Below, in pieces: positions 33,334 through 44,500 of a stretch of DNA of 64,000 nt. This DNA comes from a virus. The stretch covers positions 62,001-126,000 of IMG/VR virus record IMGVR_UViG_3300042890_006166, one strand, 5' to 3'. Made by a program: the position numbers and the translations under genes. Within the stretch, counting starts at the first letter, position 1; each line of letters begins with the position of its first letter. The notes beneath the pieces are model-generated. The model saw only the letters and a list, made by a program, of their open reading frames with translations. It ran no database searches and was not told the origin of the DNA.

Positions 33334-36300
33334 ATGCCAGTTAGAATTACAGGAAATCAAACGAGTGTTTGCGATTTGTGGGCTGGGACCACCATAATTT
33401 GGGCTCAGGAACCAACTTTCAATGGAATTACTGGTGGAACACAAATATCGGAAGACGAGCAAGGACTCTCTGTATTTAATGGCGGAAATTCCGATTGGGC
33501 TTTTAAAGAATATCCAGGAGTAACTGGCGATAAAACAATCATAATTAATATCAGTACCGTTGGTATTGTAAATCAAGATCCGATAGATTGTTCTGCTCCA
33601 GAACCACCTACACCATCTCCATCATTAAGTCCAACACCAACTCCAACTCTAACTTCAACACCTACGCAAACCCCTACCCCCACAACTACTCAAACTTCAA
33701 CTCCTACAACCACATCCACTAATACACCTACTCAAACTTCAACTCCTACAACCACATCCACTAATACACCTACTCAAACTTCAACTCCTACAACCACATC
33801 CACTAATACACCTACTCAAACTTCAACTCCTACAACCACACCCACTAATACACCTACGCAAACTCCAACTCCTACTTCTTCAGCAACACCTACGCAAACT
33901 CCAACTCCTACAACCACACCCACTAATACACCTACGCAAACTCCAACTCCTACTTCTTCAGCAACACCTACGCAAACTCCAACCCCTTCATCCACTCCAT
34001 TTGCAGATCCAACTGTTTTATTTGCAGGAGTTTATACACCCAACGAATCTGTTTGGTGTGTTGGAAGGAATTTAACTGTTTTCAGTGATGGTGTTTGGTC
34101 AGTTTATGATTCATCAAATTCGGCTGTTCCATCCAATTCACCTTGGTACCTAGATACAAGGTCAATTTCGATTGATACCAACGACACCAAATGGGTTGGA
34201 TGTGCAGTTTCATCTGCTACATCACAGGTATTAATATTTTCCGTAGAAGGACCCAATGCTGCTACCGGTTCTTCTTGGAATTTGAGTGAATTTAATTTAG
34301 GATCCCCGAATTGGGAGGTTCCTTTAATTTATGCAAGTCCATTTGGTCAAGAAATTTTAGCAGTAATTTCTCCCTTGAACGGAGGAGTTCCAACTGGAGC
34401 TACGTGCAATCCTGGTCCAACTGGAGGATATCTTTGGAAATATAACAAGATAACAGAAAAATGGCAAGAGGTTTCTCCTGGATATGTTTGGCCAACAATT
34501 CATGACATCAAGGCGAAGGGAGAGGGTGGTACAGATTGGTCTTATTATATTGCAACGGACGAGGGGCTTCAAATTATCAACTCTGGAACTTTAATACCTC
34601 AAAATTTGCAGGACGGGACTATCTACCTGCCTGAATTGAAAAAAATCAGTAAATTCAACTCCTCGTTAAATTCAGAAAGGGTCTATTCTGTAGATTTTGA
34701 CGAGAATGGTAATTACTGGTTGGGAACAGAAGATGGATTAACATATTGGGATGGCCAAAAGTTTTACAATTGGGCAGTTCCAGTTGTCTTGCCTGTGACC
34801 AAGGTTGTTTCAGTACCCTATGGACACGTGTTTTTCCGATGTGGGAATCCACAATCGAATCCGCCAACTACCAATGGATTCTATCATTTCAATGGGGTTA
34901 ATTTTACACACTATGATTCTTCAAATTCTGGATTACCATCGGATATTGTTGTAGATTTTGATGTGGCAACGACTAAATCAATTGAAAATTCAATTACCAC
35001 TTATCCCTACAATCTTTGGATCATTTCAGGAAACAATATTGTTTTATTCGATTATGTATTACCTCACGTGTATGCTTCCAGTAATTTCGAAGGAACCACT
35101 GGATGGAATTTTTTAAGCTACACCCCTTCACCTACTGGGGCAACCTCAAGTCAAGTACTTCTGCCTAAAGTTCAGAAGTACAATTGGGTTTATCCTTCTT
35201 GGCAAGGATATGATAATGCAGACTTGGCCCTAAACCATCCTGGAATGGATCCTAGAAATTTATTTTTGACTACAAATTTTAAATCTATAGCCAATGGAGA
35301 AGCAGGAAACCAAAACTATTGGAACTGGGGTCAAACCACAACTTATGAGCAGCAAATCCAAGCACAAGAAATTCCAGATTATTCTTGGATGATTGGAATT
35401 ACATCCTCTCCTTCTACATCACAAACAGTTGTGGTTACATCAACCACTAGATATGGAAATTTGAATGTTTTAGGTGGATATTCTAACGAACAATTTATAA
35501 ACTTTGGTCCATCTAGCAACACTGAAGAATCATACATATTTGAAAATCCAAATTTTTCTGGAGCAACTGGGGAAGTTGGATTTTTAACTTTTTACACCGA
35601 TAAAGGACAGGTTCAGGGAGTTATACCTTTCCGCGGAGGAAGAACTAGAATTTTGGATGTCAAACCTTCATTCGATGGAAACTCGTTGATCGTAGCTGGG
35701 AAATTCACTTCTTATTTGGAAGCAGGAGAATTTGTTTGGAATACAAGATTCCCAAATGCTGCTGATTTGACCATAACTGGTGTTACCGGACCTACTGGAG
35801 GTCCAATTGGATTCTCGAATTTGTCAACACCTGGAATAACTGGAAGTTTTGATTATCCATGGATTTTGAATGGACCTACCTCTGGAACCGGTGCGTACAT
35901 TCCAGATCCAGGTTTGCTTTACGATGAACCAGCCTATTTTATAGCAGAAGTTGATTTCGATCTGGGGGATCAATGCAGTTATGGGGGAATTGATTTTGCC
36001 ACCCAGTCTTTACAGTCTAGATTCAATTTGAAAAAATTTAGATATTTCCCTGCAATTGATTCTGCGAATAACCCCATATCCGGTCCTACTGGTTTTTACC
36101 CTATTGGTATAGGAGTAAGCGGAGGAACGGAATTATCCATCTCGCAAAATTCAATTCGTCTCATGAGCAATTTCATTGGAGGATATTCCACATTGAAAAA
36201 TGATTATTCGAACGAAGGAGATTTGCCTGTTTCACCTGAATTTATTTTTAGTCCAATTCAAAATAACACATATTTACCAAGTGCATTTGTATTGGAAATG

Positions 36301-37659
36301 AATTCAGAATTTTCTTTGATTAATGCAAAAGTAATAGGAATGACGGGAGCTGGTTCTTTTGCTGATTCTCTTGTTAGTCTTCCCAACTCCCAAACTTTTC
36401 TAACCTCTGGAACATCCACCCATGATGTTAATTTTGGTGGAATTACCATTTCTCATCCATCCGGAGCAACTGGATTTTCTTATCCTTGGGTTTTGCTTTC
36501 TAATTCAAATTTTGAAGGAATAACTGGTGCATTTGTACGTAACTATCAAATAAATAATTCTAACTATCACACAGGTTGGCACAAAACAATTAGAGCTTTT
36601 AATAGCACATCGACCTACTACACCGCTTTCTTGTTTACAGGAGATGCTCTTATAGAAGGCGGAGGAACTAACGAAATTGTATCTGGGGTTTCTGGAGCAC
36701 TTCAGGGTGGGATCTTATCCATTTCACCAGGAGGAAAAATTCAATCTGAATCAAATTTCGAAATTCTTCCTTCTTCTTACGAAGATGTTTATGTTACAAG
36801 AATTACAGAAGTTCAGGGATTAAGAGGAAATGGTGATTATTATCTTTCGGTGAATTATCCTTTACAACCTGGAGTAACAGGAAGCGGAAATTTAATTCAA
36901 AAAAGAAACATATCTGGAACATTTATCGATTCTTTTTCCACCTTTGAACCTGGGCAAACCGGAACACAAAATGAATTATTTTTCACAGTTTCTCCTGATT
37001 TGAATATTTTCATAACAGGAACAAATCAAGGTTTGACTGGCCCGACGGGTTTACCATATCCCTCTTCTAATTTTTCACCGTTCGTTTCTTTCCTTGAAAG
37101 CTATAAACCCCCATTGGGAGTAGACGAAGGAAATATCATATCCCGTGCGGGATCGGGAGCGTGGACTTGGGTAGATGTTCACAATTCGGACAACAGTCTT
37201 TATGTTCCAATGTTATCCACAGTTTTCTTTTCTAATTATGCCTCTGAAATTTTTGGAAAACAAAACAACCGATGGATTCTAAGCAATGCCAGAACTGGGG
37301 AGGTAATTTTAGATGTTAAATTTACACCATATTTTATTTACACATTTACAGAGTCAGATTATTATACCATACAAAATACTGTCGAGGATTCGGCTGGAAA
37401 TGTTTACCAAGTTTCAAAACCTGCCTTTGTGTCTGTGGTTAATCAATCTATACCAAGAGCCAATGATCCCAACCCATTGCTCGTTAATTCTGCAGACTAC
37501 GGATACGTTGCTCCTGGTAGAGACTTCGAATCCCAATATGCAGATTTAGACAGACAAATTTTAGAAGACCAAATTATAATTAGATCTCAGAATGTTTCAA
37601 ATTATGGGTCTGGTCTTAAATTAACAGACGATCCAAATTCGACTTTTATAGGAAACTAA
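33334..37659 (+). CDS. Giant adhesin/tail-fibre-like protein with Thr/Pro linker and propeller-like repeats
   Basis: A 1441-residue protein. A compact N-terminal domain (residues 1-88) is followed by a Thr/Pro/Ser/Gln linker (about 90-223) built from a 14-residue tandem repeat. Next comes a region with propeller-type blades: VYSVDFDENGNYWLGTEDGL (about 450-469) and an earlier WCVGRNLTVFSDGVWSVYDS. These resemble the sensor-propeller repeats common in Bacteroidota. The rest is beta-rich, Gly/Ser/Thr/Asn-laden and typical of surface-binding virion proteins, with many TG(A/P/V)TG turns. No signal peptide, so it is assembled on the virion, not secreted. It follows the wedge genes and precedes phoH on the other strand. 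A host-recognition or outer baseplate role is inferred. Confidence 0.7.
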   Translation: MPVRITGNQTSVCDLWAGTTIIWAQEPTFNGITGGTQISEDEQGLSVFNGGNSDWAFKEYPGVTGDKTIIINISTVGIVNQDPIDCSAPEPPTPSPSLSPTPTPTLTSTPTQTPTPTTTQTSTPTTTSTNTPTQTSTPTTTSTNTPTQTSTPTTTSTNTPTQTSTPTTTPTNTPTQTPTPTSSATPTQTPTPTTTPTNTPTQTPTPTSSATPTQTPTPSSTPFADPTVLFAGVYTPNESVWCVGRNLTVFSDGVWSVYDSSNSAVPSNSPWYLDTRSISIDTNDTKWVGCAVSSATSQVLIFSVEGPNAATGSSWNLSEFNLGSPNWEVPLIYASPFGQEILAVISPLNGGVPTGATCNPGPTGGYLWKYNKITEKWQEVSPGYVWPTIHDIKAKGEGGTDWSYYIATDEGLQIINSGTLIPQNLQDGTIYLPELKKISKFNSSLNSERVYSVDFDENGNYWLGTEDGLTYWDGQKFYNWAVPVVLPVTKVVSVPYGHVFFRCGNPQSNPPTTNGFYHFNGVNFTHYDSSNSGLPSDIVVDFDVATTKSIENSITTYPYNLWIISGNNIVLFDYVLPHVYASSNFEGTTGWNFLSYTPSPTGATSSQVLLPKVQKYNWVYPSWQGYDNADLALNHPGMDPRNLFLTTNFKSIANGEAGNQNYWNWGQTTTYEQQIQAQEIPDYSWMIGITSSPSTSQTVVVTSTTRYGNLNVLGGYSNEQFINFGPSSNTEESYIFENPNFSGATGEVGFLTFYTDKGQVQGVIPFRGGRTRILDVKPSFDGNSLIVAGKFTSYLEAGEFVWNTRFPNAADLTITGVTGPTGGPIGFSNLSTPGITGSFDYPWILNGPTSGTGAYIPDPGLLYDEPAYFIAEVDFDLGDQCSYGGIDFATQSLQSRFNLKKFRYFPAIDSANNPISGPTGFYPIGIGVSGGTELSISQNSIRLMSNFIGGYSTLKNDYSNEGDLPVSPEFIFSPIQNNTYLPSAFVLEMNSEFSLINAKVIGMTGAGSFADSLVSLPNSQTFLTSGTSTHDVNFGGITISHPSGATGFSYPWVLLSNSNFEGITGAFVRNYQINNSNYHTGWHKTIRAFNSTSTYYTAFLFTGDALIEGGGTNEIVSGVSGALQGGILSISPGGKIQSESNFEILPSSYEDVYVTRITEVQGLRGNGDYYLSVNYPLQPGVTGSGNLIQKRNISGTFIDSFSTFEPGQTGTQNELFFTVSPDLNIFITGTNQGLTGPTGLPYPSSNFSPFVSFLESYKPPLGVDEGNIISRAGSGAWTWVDVHNSDNSLYVPMLSTVFFSNYASEIFGKQNNRWILSNARTGEVILDVKFTPYFIYTFTESDYYTIQNTVEDSAGNVYQVSKPAFVSVVNQSIPRANDPNPLLVNSADYGYVAPGRDFESQYADLDRQILEDQIIIRSQNVSNYGSGLKLTDDPNSTFIGN
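33600..34005 (+). repeat. Thr/Pro-coding tandem repeat (42-bp and 78-bp units)
   Basis: In-frame repeat within the gene at 33334. Four near-identical 42-bp units start at 33691, 33733, 33775 and 33817 (coding QTSTPTTTSTNTPT). After these, two copies of a longer unit of about 78 bp follow, mixing the same words. Near identity of the 42-bp copies, including third positions, points to recent slippage or unequal exchange. Confidence 0.88.
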
Positions 37660-38361
37660 TTATTTAGGTTTTGTGTTTCCCGTTACGCCCACAAGTTTGT
37701 ATTTCCATTGTTCGTATCTCCTAACTATTTCTTTCAGAATTTTGCTCCGAACAATATCCTCTTCGGCAAAACGAAATTCCCCAACTCCTGAAATTCCTCT
37801 GACTAGTTCTACAAAGATGGGTAAAGCTACCTTTTCATATGCTATATCGTGCTGTGTTATGTCTCCAGCTACTAAAACTTTAGATCCTTCTCCAACTCTA
37901 GAAATATAAAGCATGAGTTGTTTCATGTCGCAATTTTGGGCCTCGTCTAAAATCATCATGGATCTATCGAAGGTAGCACCTCTCATATAAGCCAAAGGTC
38001 TGAATTCGATAGTACGTTCTGAAATTAATTGTCCTAATTTTTCCTTTGAGATTATTTTCTCCATGGTGATTAAAAAACTTTCCATGAAAGGACTAATTTT
38101 TTCGCTAACATCTCCTGGTAAACTACCTAGCTTTTCTCCTGATTCTTGAATTGGTTTTGTAAAAATTATTCTTTCAATTTCTCCCCTTTGAACCATCTTT
38201 AAAGCTGCGTAGCATGCTGAAAAAGTTTTGGAAGAACCTGCAGGACCCCAACAAAATGTGATTGTATTTTTGAAAATGGTATCGCAATAATTTTTTTGTT
38301 TTTCTGTGAAATTTACATCGTAAAAATCTTTAGCTGTTAGTTTGCTTTTTGCTGTGGGCAT
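37660..38361 (-). CDS. phoH: PhoH-like P-loop ATPase
   Basis: A 233-residue protein with a Walker A motif GPAGSSKT (residues 39-46), the FTKP motif (67-70) typical of PhoH, the LGSLPGD segment (78-84), and Walker B MMILDEAQN (about 135-143). VLVAGDITQHD acts as sensor-like motif III. This is the single-domain PhoH form found in many phages, without the KH/PIN additions of bacterial forms. PhoH proteins are RNA/DNA helicase-like ATPases; their phage role is not settled. The gene lies on the opposite strand between two rightward structural operons. Its start is 24 bases from a TATATATA element that could serve both directions. Its stop is directly against the stop of the gene at 33334. All ATPase motifs are intact. 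Confidence 0.93.
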   Translation of the reverse strand: MPTAKSKLTAKDFYDVNFTEKQKNYCDTIFKNTITFCWGPAGSSKTFSACYAALKMVQRGEIERIIFTKPIQESGEKLGSLPGDVSEKISPFMESFLITMEKIISKEKLGQLISERTIEFRPLAYMRGATFDRSMMILDEAQNCDMKQLMLYISRVGEGSKVLVAGDITQHDIAYEKVALPIFVELVRGISGVGEFRFAEEDIVRSKILKEIVRRYEQWKYKLVGVTGNTKPK

Positions 38362-38384
38362 ATTTTAGTGTTGTGAATTGTTTT

Positions 38385-38395
38385 GATATATATTC
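38385..38395. promoter_or_regulatory. Candidate bidirectional promoter element GATATATATTC
   Basis: Nearly palindromic. It lies 21 bases before the rightward ATG at 38415 and about 23 bases before the leftward phoH start at 38361. It could act for either gene. Confidence 0.4.
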
Positions 38396-38414
38396 AAAAT
38401 TAAAATTTGAAATA

Positions 38415-39299
38415 ATGTCAACTGTTAGTACAACCTCAATTTTAGGTTCAGATTCCATTTCAGCATCAAGAACAACCATCAATTCCAATTTTCTTCTTTT
38501 GCAAAATTGGATTAACCAGTATGTTGATGTATTCGGAATAGATTCGGTGAATGGAATCCTGGATTTATCTGCCGCTTCTACTGGAAGAATTTCAGCTAAA
38601 ACCGGTAAGTTCGATCAAATCATAGTCCCTGTAGGTGGAACAGCTTTAGCACAAATTAATTCCAACGGATCGAGTCAATTTGTGAGTGTTGCATCAACAA
38701 CTTTAACTGCAAGCGGGGCCAGCATTTTCAATGGGACTCTAACTTCAAATGGTACAGTTACATTTGGTTCAACCACAAATTTATTGGGAAGTAACAACCT
38801 TAGTGGAGCTTTTAATATATTACTTGGAGGTCATTTTGTAGGACAGAATACCATTTATGATTCTGGTGCAACTGCCGGACAGCCTTTCGCACAGCCTTCT
38901 TCTGGAGGAGGTGGAAGATCTTCTTCTTTGTCTGTTCCATACCAAATTACTGGAATAGAAGACGTGATTTATGCCCAGTGTGGACCCGGTTGGTACATGT
39001 CTGTAGGTACTACCGGTGCGTCGGGATCTGCTTTAGTAGCTGGAACTAGAATTACAATCGTTAATACTAGTGCCACTGGTGGATTTTTAGCTACTGGAGT
39101 TCAAAATTCTGGAGCCTATTATACTGGATTCAATACGGATGCTTCTTACGCCAACTTTCCATCTGCTGGTATAACGTGTGACTCTGGAAAACCTTATCAA
39201 TCTGTTATTACTTTACAATGGGAGCCTAGAATTTCCCAGGGAACTGGAACACAGCAAGGATCTTGGGTTGTACTTTCCTCTTCCAATATGACATTTTAA
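38415..39299 (+). CDS. Fibre-like virion protein
   Basis: A 294-residue protein. I choose ATG 38415 over a TTG at 38349 because the TTG form would include the promoter element and because MSTVSTTSILG starts the coding-like part. The N-terminus has ASRTTINSNFLLLQNWINQ, matching the attachment-like motif (I-N-x-NF-x-x-L) seen in the genes at 50735 and 52208. The rest is Ser/Thr/Gly/Ala-rich with repeated beta patterns (TTLTASGASIFNGTLTSNGT), typical of trimeric fibre shafts. A C-terminal beta domain contains GPGWYMSVGTTG and ends in WVVLSSSNMTF. A short tail fibre or decoration protein is likely; a specific receptor cannot be inferred. Confidence 0.68.
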   Translation: MSTVSTTSILGSDSISASRTTINSNFLLLQNWINQYVDVFGIDSVNGILDLSAASTGRISAKTGKFDQIIVPVGGTALAQINSNGSSQFVSVASTTLTASGASIFNGTLTSNGTVTFGSTTNLLGSNNLSGAFNILLGGHFVGQNTIYDSGATAGQPFAQPSSGGGGRSSSLSVPYQITGIEDVIYAQCGPGWYMSVGTTGASGSALVAGTRITIVNTSATGGFLATGVQNSGAYYTGFNTDASYANFPSAGITCDSGKPYQSVITLQWEPRISQGTGTQQGSWVVLSSSNMTF

Positions 39300-39307
39300 C
39301 AAAAAAT

Positions 39308-41518
39308 ATGGCTAAAACTCCTTTTATACGTCCATTACAAGTTCAAGGTGGTACCTTCTACGCCTTTTCTTCGGCTGCTGAAGATCTATCATTTACATTC
39401 AACAACTCTATAAATCAATTCAAGTTTTCGAAATTTGCCTTGTTGAATATCCCCAATATTGATTCCACAAATCCTCTTGGTAATACTTTGAAACTCAACG
39501 CTCCGGACAGTGCTTTTTTGGATAAAGCAAGTGGGGCAAACCAAATTATTACATCCAATCAAAACGTTAATTTTTCCCAGAGTTTTCAAAGTTATTGTTT
39601 GAATTTAGAAACCACTATTCTAAGCGGTAACAATTATGATCAATCGTTAAAACAAAACGTTTCAGAAAGGGTTTTTTGGAAGTGGATAAAGGAATTAGGA
39701 GGAATAAGATTTCAGCCAGCTAATTCTTCACAGGTAGTTTCGACTTTAGACCAAAATACTGTTTTGACTGTAAATGGATTGCCAGTAACTCAGAAAAGAT
39801 ATGTTGAAGGAGATCCATCCGGAGGAACCGGTTCTTATGGATTGACCGGAGCAACATACAATAGGGTAGTGCAGTACATTGGTAATTTAGACATTGTAAA
39901 TTCAGTTAAGAATAACAATAACACTTACTCAGAGGTGTATGTGATGGTTCCAACCAAAGACGGTAATACTCCTACAGTTCTATTTAAAAATGTTGTCGAC
40001 CAAAATTATCCGATGGATTTTGGGTGGACCAATAACCCACAAGATCCTTTAAATGACGAGTATCTGACCGGAAGATCATACAACGAATTCAACCCCAGTG
40101 GTTTGACAAATTTGGCTATTTTTGACTGTGACGTTTTAGGATCACCTTCCGTAGAGTTCGAAAATACTTCCAATGGATCGACCGGTTCTGGAAATTGGTA
40201 TTCCCCAAGAGCAATTGCTGATTCTTATTTTACTGATGCTACATTCACTAATCCTGCCGCTCAAATTTTAGAAAAATCATTTAACGGCGGAACCACTGGC
40301 AATGCATATCAAAAATACGTCAGAACAACTTTGGATTCTATCGGCATCGATTTTGATCCAAGTTCTTATCAACAGATCGTAAGTAATCCTGCTATTTCTA
40401 CATTGGAGGAATTCAATGCTACTTCCGAATCTACCGATTTTTCTTTCAATGCTGTTTTGATTTACTATGATGTTTATGATCCGGCAATTCCTGCCGATTC
40501 TGCCACCAATTTATACGGAGTTCTTTTTCTAGATGATGTACAAGATACTGGGATTGGAACTTCCGAAATTCCTGGATTCAAAAAATTTAAACCAAATCCT
40601 GTTACCAAGTTGAATGGTAACTCATTTGGACTGAAGCTGAACATCAAATTTGACGTAGATATCGATCAAACTGGAGTAGAACAGGCAATAAACGATTATT
40701 CTCCTTTCTCACTGTCCATGTTTATGGATGCCATGAATGTTTTGCAAGATGCTTCAGGTACTTTGAATAACACTGCTGCCATTTATGCGAATTTGGAAGA
40801 CCGGGTCAACGCTTTAGAAAATCTAGTTTTAACATCAGATACAACTTTCACATTCGATCAAAGGATTTCACAACTAGAAAATACATTGGCTGCAAATCAG
40901 GCTTTGTTCAATAATACTCAAGCCGTAATGGGATTAATCAACCAAAATTATGAGTTGATACGGGCAATTATTAACAATGAAACCTCAGTTGAAATTTCTT
41001 ATAACTTAAATTTAATCAAACAGGGCCAGGGAATAATTGTTGATAGATCAGTTCCTAATCAACTAACGATTTCTAACAACAATCAAGATTATAACGTGGG
41101 GCCTAGGAAAGGAACGGTAACTTTACAGAATAATTCCCCAAATAGAATTCCTCTCCTAACATTCGGTAACTATTACAAGCATGTCAACAATGGGGTTCCG
41201 ATTACTTTGACCTCTGATTTGGTTATAAGACTAGATGATTCTACTGTAAATTGGAAACTAGGTCAGATCATGAGATTTTGTTTTGGTGATCAAATTATAC
41301 CTGGTAATTTCAATGTTAATTTCTTGACAAATTCACAAGGTAAATATCCACTCTCTAACCCAACCCAAGTACCATATTCTACTTTAATTCTTTCTTTAAC
41401 CAACAATGAATTTGCCCCGTATGATTTCAAACCTGTTTTTGATATCATATGTGTAGATCCGGAAAATTTAATATTCCAGGTGGATCATGTTGGTAAAAGC
41501 ATAACTAATAACTCGTAA
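39308..41518 (+). CDS. Large virion structural protein, unknown family
   Basis: A 736-residue protein starting at ATG 39308, eight bases after the previous stop; the in-frame TTG at 39263 lies within the previous gene and is less likely. The start MAKTPFIRPLQVQGGTFYAF followed by FKFSKFALLNIP reads like a compact virion domain. The middle is Asn/Ser/Thr/Gly-rich and beta. A predicted coiled-coil section (about residues 490-590) has heptads such as LEDRVNALENLVL and ISQLENTLAANQALF. The end is a small beta domain. It groups with the next two genes as large proteins of the outer baseplate or fibre network. Function is inferred from composition and context only. Confidence 0.65.
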   Translation: MAKTPFIRPLQVQGGTFYAFSSAAEDLSFTFNNSINQFKFSKFALLNIPNIDSTNPLGNTLKLNAPDSAFLDKASGANQIITSNQNVNFSQSFQSYCLNLETTILSGNNYDQSLKQNVSERVFWKWIKELGGIRFQPANSSQVVSTLDQNTVLTVNGLPVTQKRYVEGDPSGGTGSYGLTGATYNRVVQYIGNLDIVNSVKNNNNTYSEVYVMVPTKDGNTPTVLFKNVVDQNYPMDFGWTNNPQDPLNDEYLTGRSYNEFNPSGLTNLAIFDCDVLGSPSVEFENTSNGSTGSGNWYSPRAIADSYFTDATFTNPAAQILEKSFNGGTTGNAYQKYVRTTLDSIGIDFDPSSYQQIVSNPAISTLEEFNATSESTDFSFNAVLIYYDVYDPAIPADSATNLYGVLFLDDVQDTGIGTSEIPGFKKFKPNPVTKLNGNSFGLKLNIKFDVDIDQTGVEQAINDYSPFSLSMFMDAMNVLQDASGTLNNTAAIYANLEDRVNALENLVLTSDTTFTFDQRISQLENTLAANQALFNNTQAVMGLINQNYELIRAIINNETSVEISYNLNLIKQGQGIIVDRSVPNQLTISNNNQDYNVGPRKGTVTLQNNSPNRIPLLTFGNYYKHVNNGVPITLTSDLVIRLDDSTVNWKLGQIMRFCFGDQIIPGNFNVNFLTNSQGKYPLSNPTQVPYSTLILSLTNNEFAPYDFKPVFDIICVDPENLIFQVDHVGKSITNNS

Positions 41519-41530
41519 AATTCAAAAAAC

Positions 41531-44500
41531 ATGTCAGGCACACAAAACAGTATTAGTTCTTTAGTAGCTCAATTCCTGAGATTGCAAAAGAACGCGTTGG
41601 AAATTATAAATGGCTTGAATGAGGTTGCGACCTCTACGAACCAGACAGTACAAATTGAAATGCTGGATGAAGCGGGATTACCAACAAATGTTAGCATTCC
41701 CGCTTATGGCTATTTAAGTTCTCAGATCCAAAGGCTTGATTCAAATATTCAGGCTTTAGCGGGGTTAGGTGACAACTTTTCTACAGTAAGAAACCCAGAT
41801 GGTACTTATTCTCAAATTTATAAGTCAGAGCCACTTCGCGATCCTAAACCTTTTGTTAACTTGCAAGTTCCCAGCACATTTGCAACCAGAGATAATTGGT
41901 TTTTCGAAAGTTTTCTAACACCTTTATTGTACATTAGTATAGATGTAACGGGGCAGCTACCTGACGATGCGGATAGAATTCTGATTAAAAGAATTATAGC
42001 CAATACCGAGACTGATGAACAAAAAGCATATTTCGATGCCAATCTGAACGGTAGAAACAACATAGGAGAGCAAGAATTTATTAATTCTTTGACAGATAAT
42101 GGAATTTTCTATTTTGTTGATGAAGAAGTTATTCCTTTACCTTTAAGAACCATTAGAAATACTGGGAATTTTAGTGTTTTATCATTTTACGATGACACGG
42201 TCAGCACAACAGATTCAAATGGACAAACTGTTCAAGAGACCAGGAGAAATTACAAGTTGAATTCTGTTCAATATACAGATACTAGTACTGGTGTAACAAA
42301 CGGTAGGACTTTAGATGTTGGAAATTTTCTTTTAACTCCAGATGGAACTAGATATGAAATTATCTCCATTAATATTAACCAGACCTCAGTTCAACTAAAA
42401 AGAACATCTGGATTTCAACCCGTAAGCATAGGCCCAAATTCCCTCACTTTACTTTCTACCCAATTTAATCCAAGATTCGTAGATGTAAATGTTGGATATA
42501 ACGAAAGACAAGGGGTTTTCTTTAAAAAAATCGACGACAACTACAACATTGTTGCTTCGTCTTGGTCACCTGGAGTTGTTTTCTGGAGCAACCAACTTAG
42601 AATTAATACAACAGGTGGGGTACAAACTTTAGAACAATTTTATCTTAATTCCGTAGCTGATTTGGGTCAACAGATGTTAGCTATGGCGAAAGAAAAAAAG
42701 ATTTCTGCCATCTCTGGATTGACTCCGGATGCTCCTACTATTGTTCCAACAAACTTTAGAGTTGTTCCTATCAACACACAACTAACACAGTCTACTGATG
42801 TACAAACACTGAATAACCAAGTTGCTTTGAAGGCAACTCTTCAAAGTGAAATTTCTCAGTTAGACACTGCCATAAACACAACTAGAGCACAAATCAATTC
42901 TGCGAGTAATACTTCTGTGATTGCTCAAACTCAAGTCGGTATAGCATCACTAGGAGCTTCTACAGCTACAAATTTGACCAACACAACGCAAAATGTACAG
43001 GCTTTACAAGCTAATTTGAATTCTTTAACACAGCAAAGAGTTCAAAAACAGCAACTATTAGCTTCGACAATCAGTCAAATTTCTACAACTTCTTCTTCTA
43101 CTCCACAACTTTTGGCAGAACCTAAATATCGTGTTAGAGGTTTTTGGCCTATCCCTCCTCCCAAAGTAAATCCTACTACAGGGCAACAGCAGGTAATTCA
43201 ATTTATTATCGAATACAGATATTTAAGTGATTCAGGGGTAGCCCCTGCTATTCAGCAAATATCTTATCAAGATAATAACGGTCAGGAAAAAACAGGAGCT
43301 TTCAGTAACTGGAATAGAATTATAACTAATATAAGATCTAAAGTTTATGATGCGAGCTCTGGTACTTATGTTTGGGCTCCAGAAATTACTGCCGATGCCG
43401 ATGCCAATAACATCAATCAATTGGATATTCCAATTACTAGCGGCGAACAGGTAGAAATTAGGATTAAGTCTGTTTCGGAAGCTGGGTGGCCAGAAAATCC
43501 GATTACTTCGGATTGGTCTGAATCTGTGACAGTTTCATTCCCAGCGGATGCAACAACAGAAAGTGCAGTTGTTTCATTAACTACAAATTTGAAAGATGAA
43601 GCTTTACTTGCTATACAGCAGGACCTTTCTTCTAGAGGAGTAGATGCTTTATTGAATAGACAATTCACAGCCGGATCTAAAACTTTTTTGATCGATGCTC
43701 CAGTAATTTCTAGTGGTTTTACAGATGCTTCTGGAAATCCAGTAGATCTTTTCCAAAAACTAACAGATCTTCAAAATGAAATTGCTTCTTTAAAAGCTAT
43801 GATAGATAAGTCAGTTGGAATCTTGGAAGTTCAACTGGTTGATGAAGCTGGAAATACCCAAATTATTACAAGCGGTCAGACGTTGAGGGTGAATGCAGGT
43901 TATTACAACCAAATTTTCTTAAATGCCACTACAAGTGACGCAGGAAAAATTGCTGCTAAAATTTATCAGCTAAAATTAGTAAACACAGCTGCTGGTTTAT
44001 TGGAATTGTCATCTTCTTTGCCGGGAGGCTTAGACGTAATTGCCGGGGTTTCAACTGCGTACACTTTACCTCCTGGATATTCCCAAAATTTACGATATGG
44101 AGAAATTGGTATTTCTGTAACTTCTTTAACTGCAGCAGACATTATTCCTCAAGGATCTACTGGATCGGCGAACAATCAATCTTTTGAACAGTTAAGACAA
44201 GCTACACCATATGCTTCAGGAAACGCTAACAGCCAATTTATTTATCCCAGATGGAAAAGTGTAGGTTTGGACCAGGAACTTTATTTTAATGCTGAAACAC
44301 AACCTTACACTTCCGGTTATGATTATTCGGGTAACGGAAACGGCCAGCCCTTAAATGGACCATCACTTATTCCATTTGACCCTACAGATTCTTCTGTTCC
44401 CACGGCATCTGGATCAAATGGATCTGTTTGGAATGGTGGTTATACTGGTTCAACTGGTGCTTGGGTGGGTTTGGGAAATGGTACTCTAAGTGAATTTTGT

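Noticed and set aside
33691-33990. CRISPR-like regular repeats
   Set aside because: Units are head-to-tail and in frame, coding a Thr/Pro linker; there are no unique spacers between conserved repeats. The same holds for the repeats at 17542 and 58993-64000.
37660-37690. Possible terminator between the converging genes (GGAAAC ... GTTTCC)
   Set aside because: The stem is only six base pairs with a loop of about 18 bases and no T-run, so it is not a convincing terminator.
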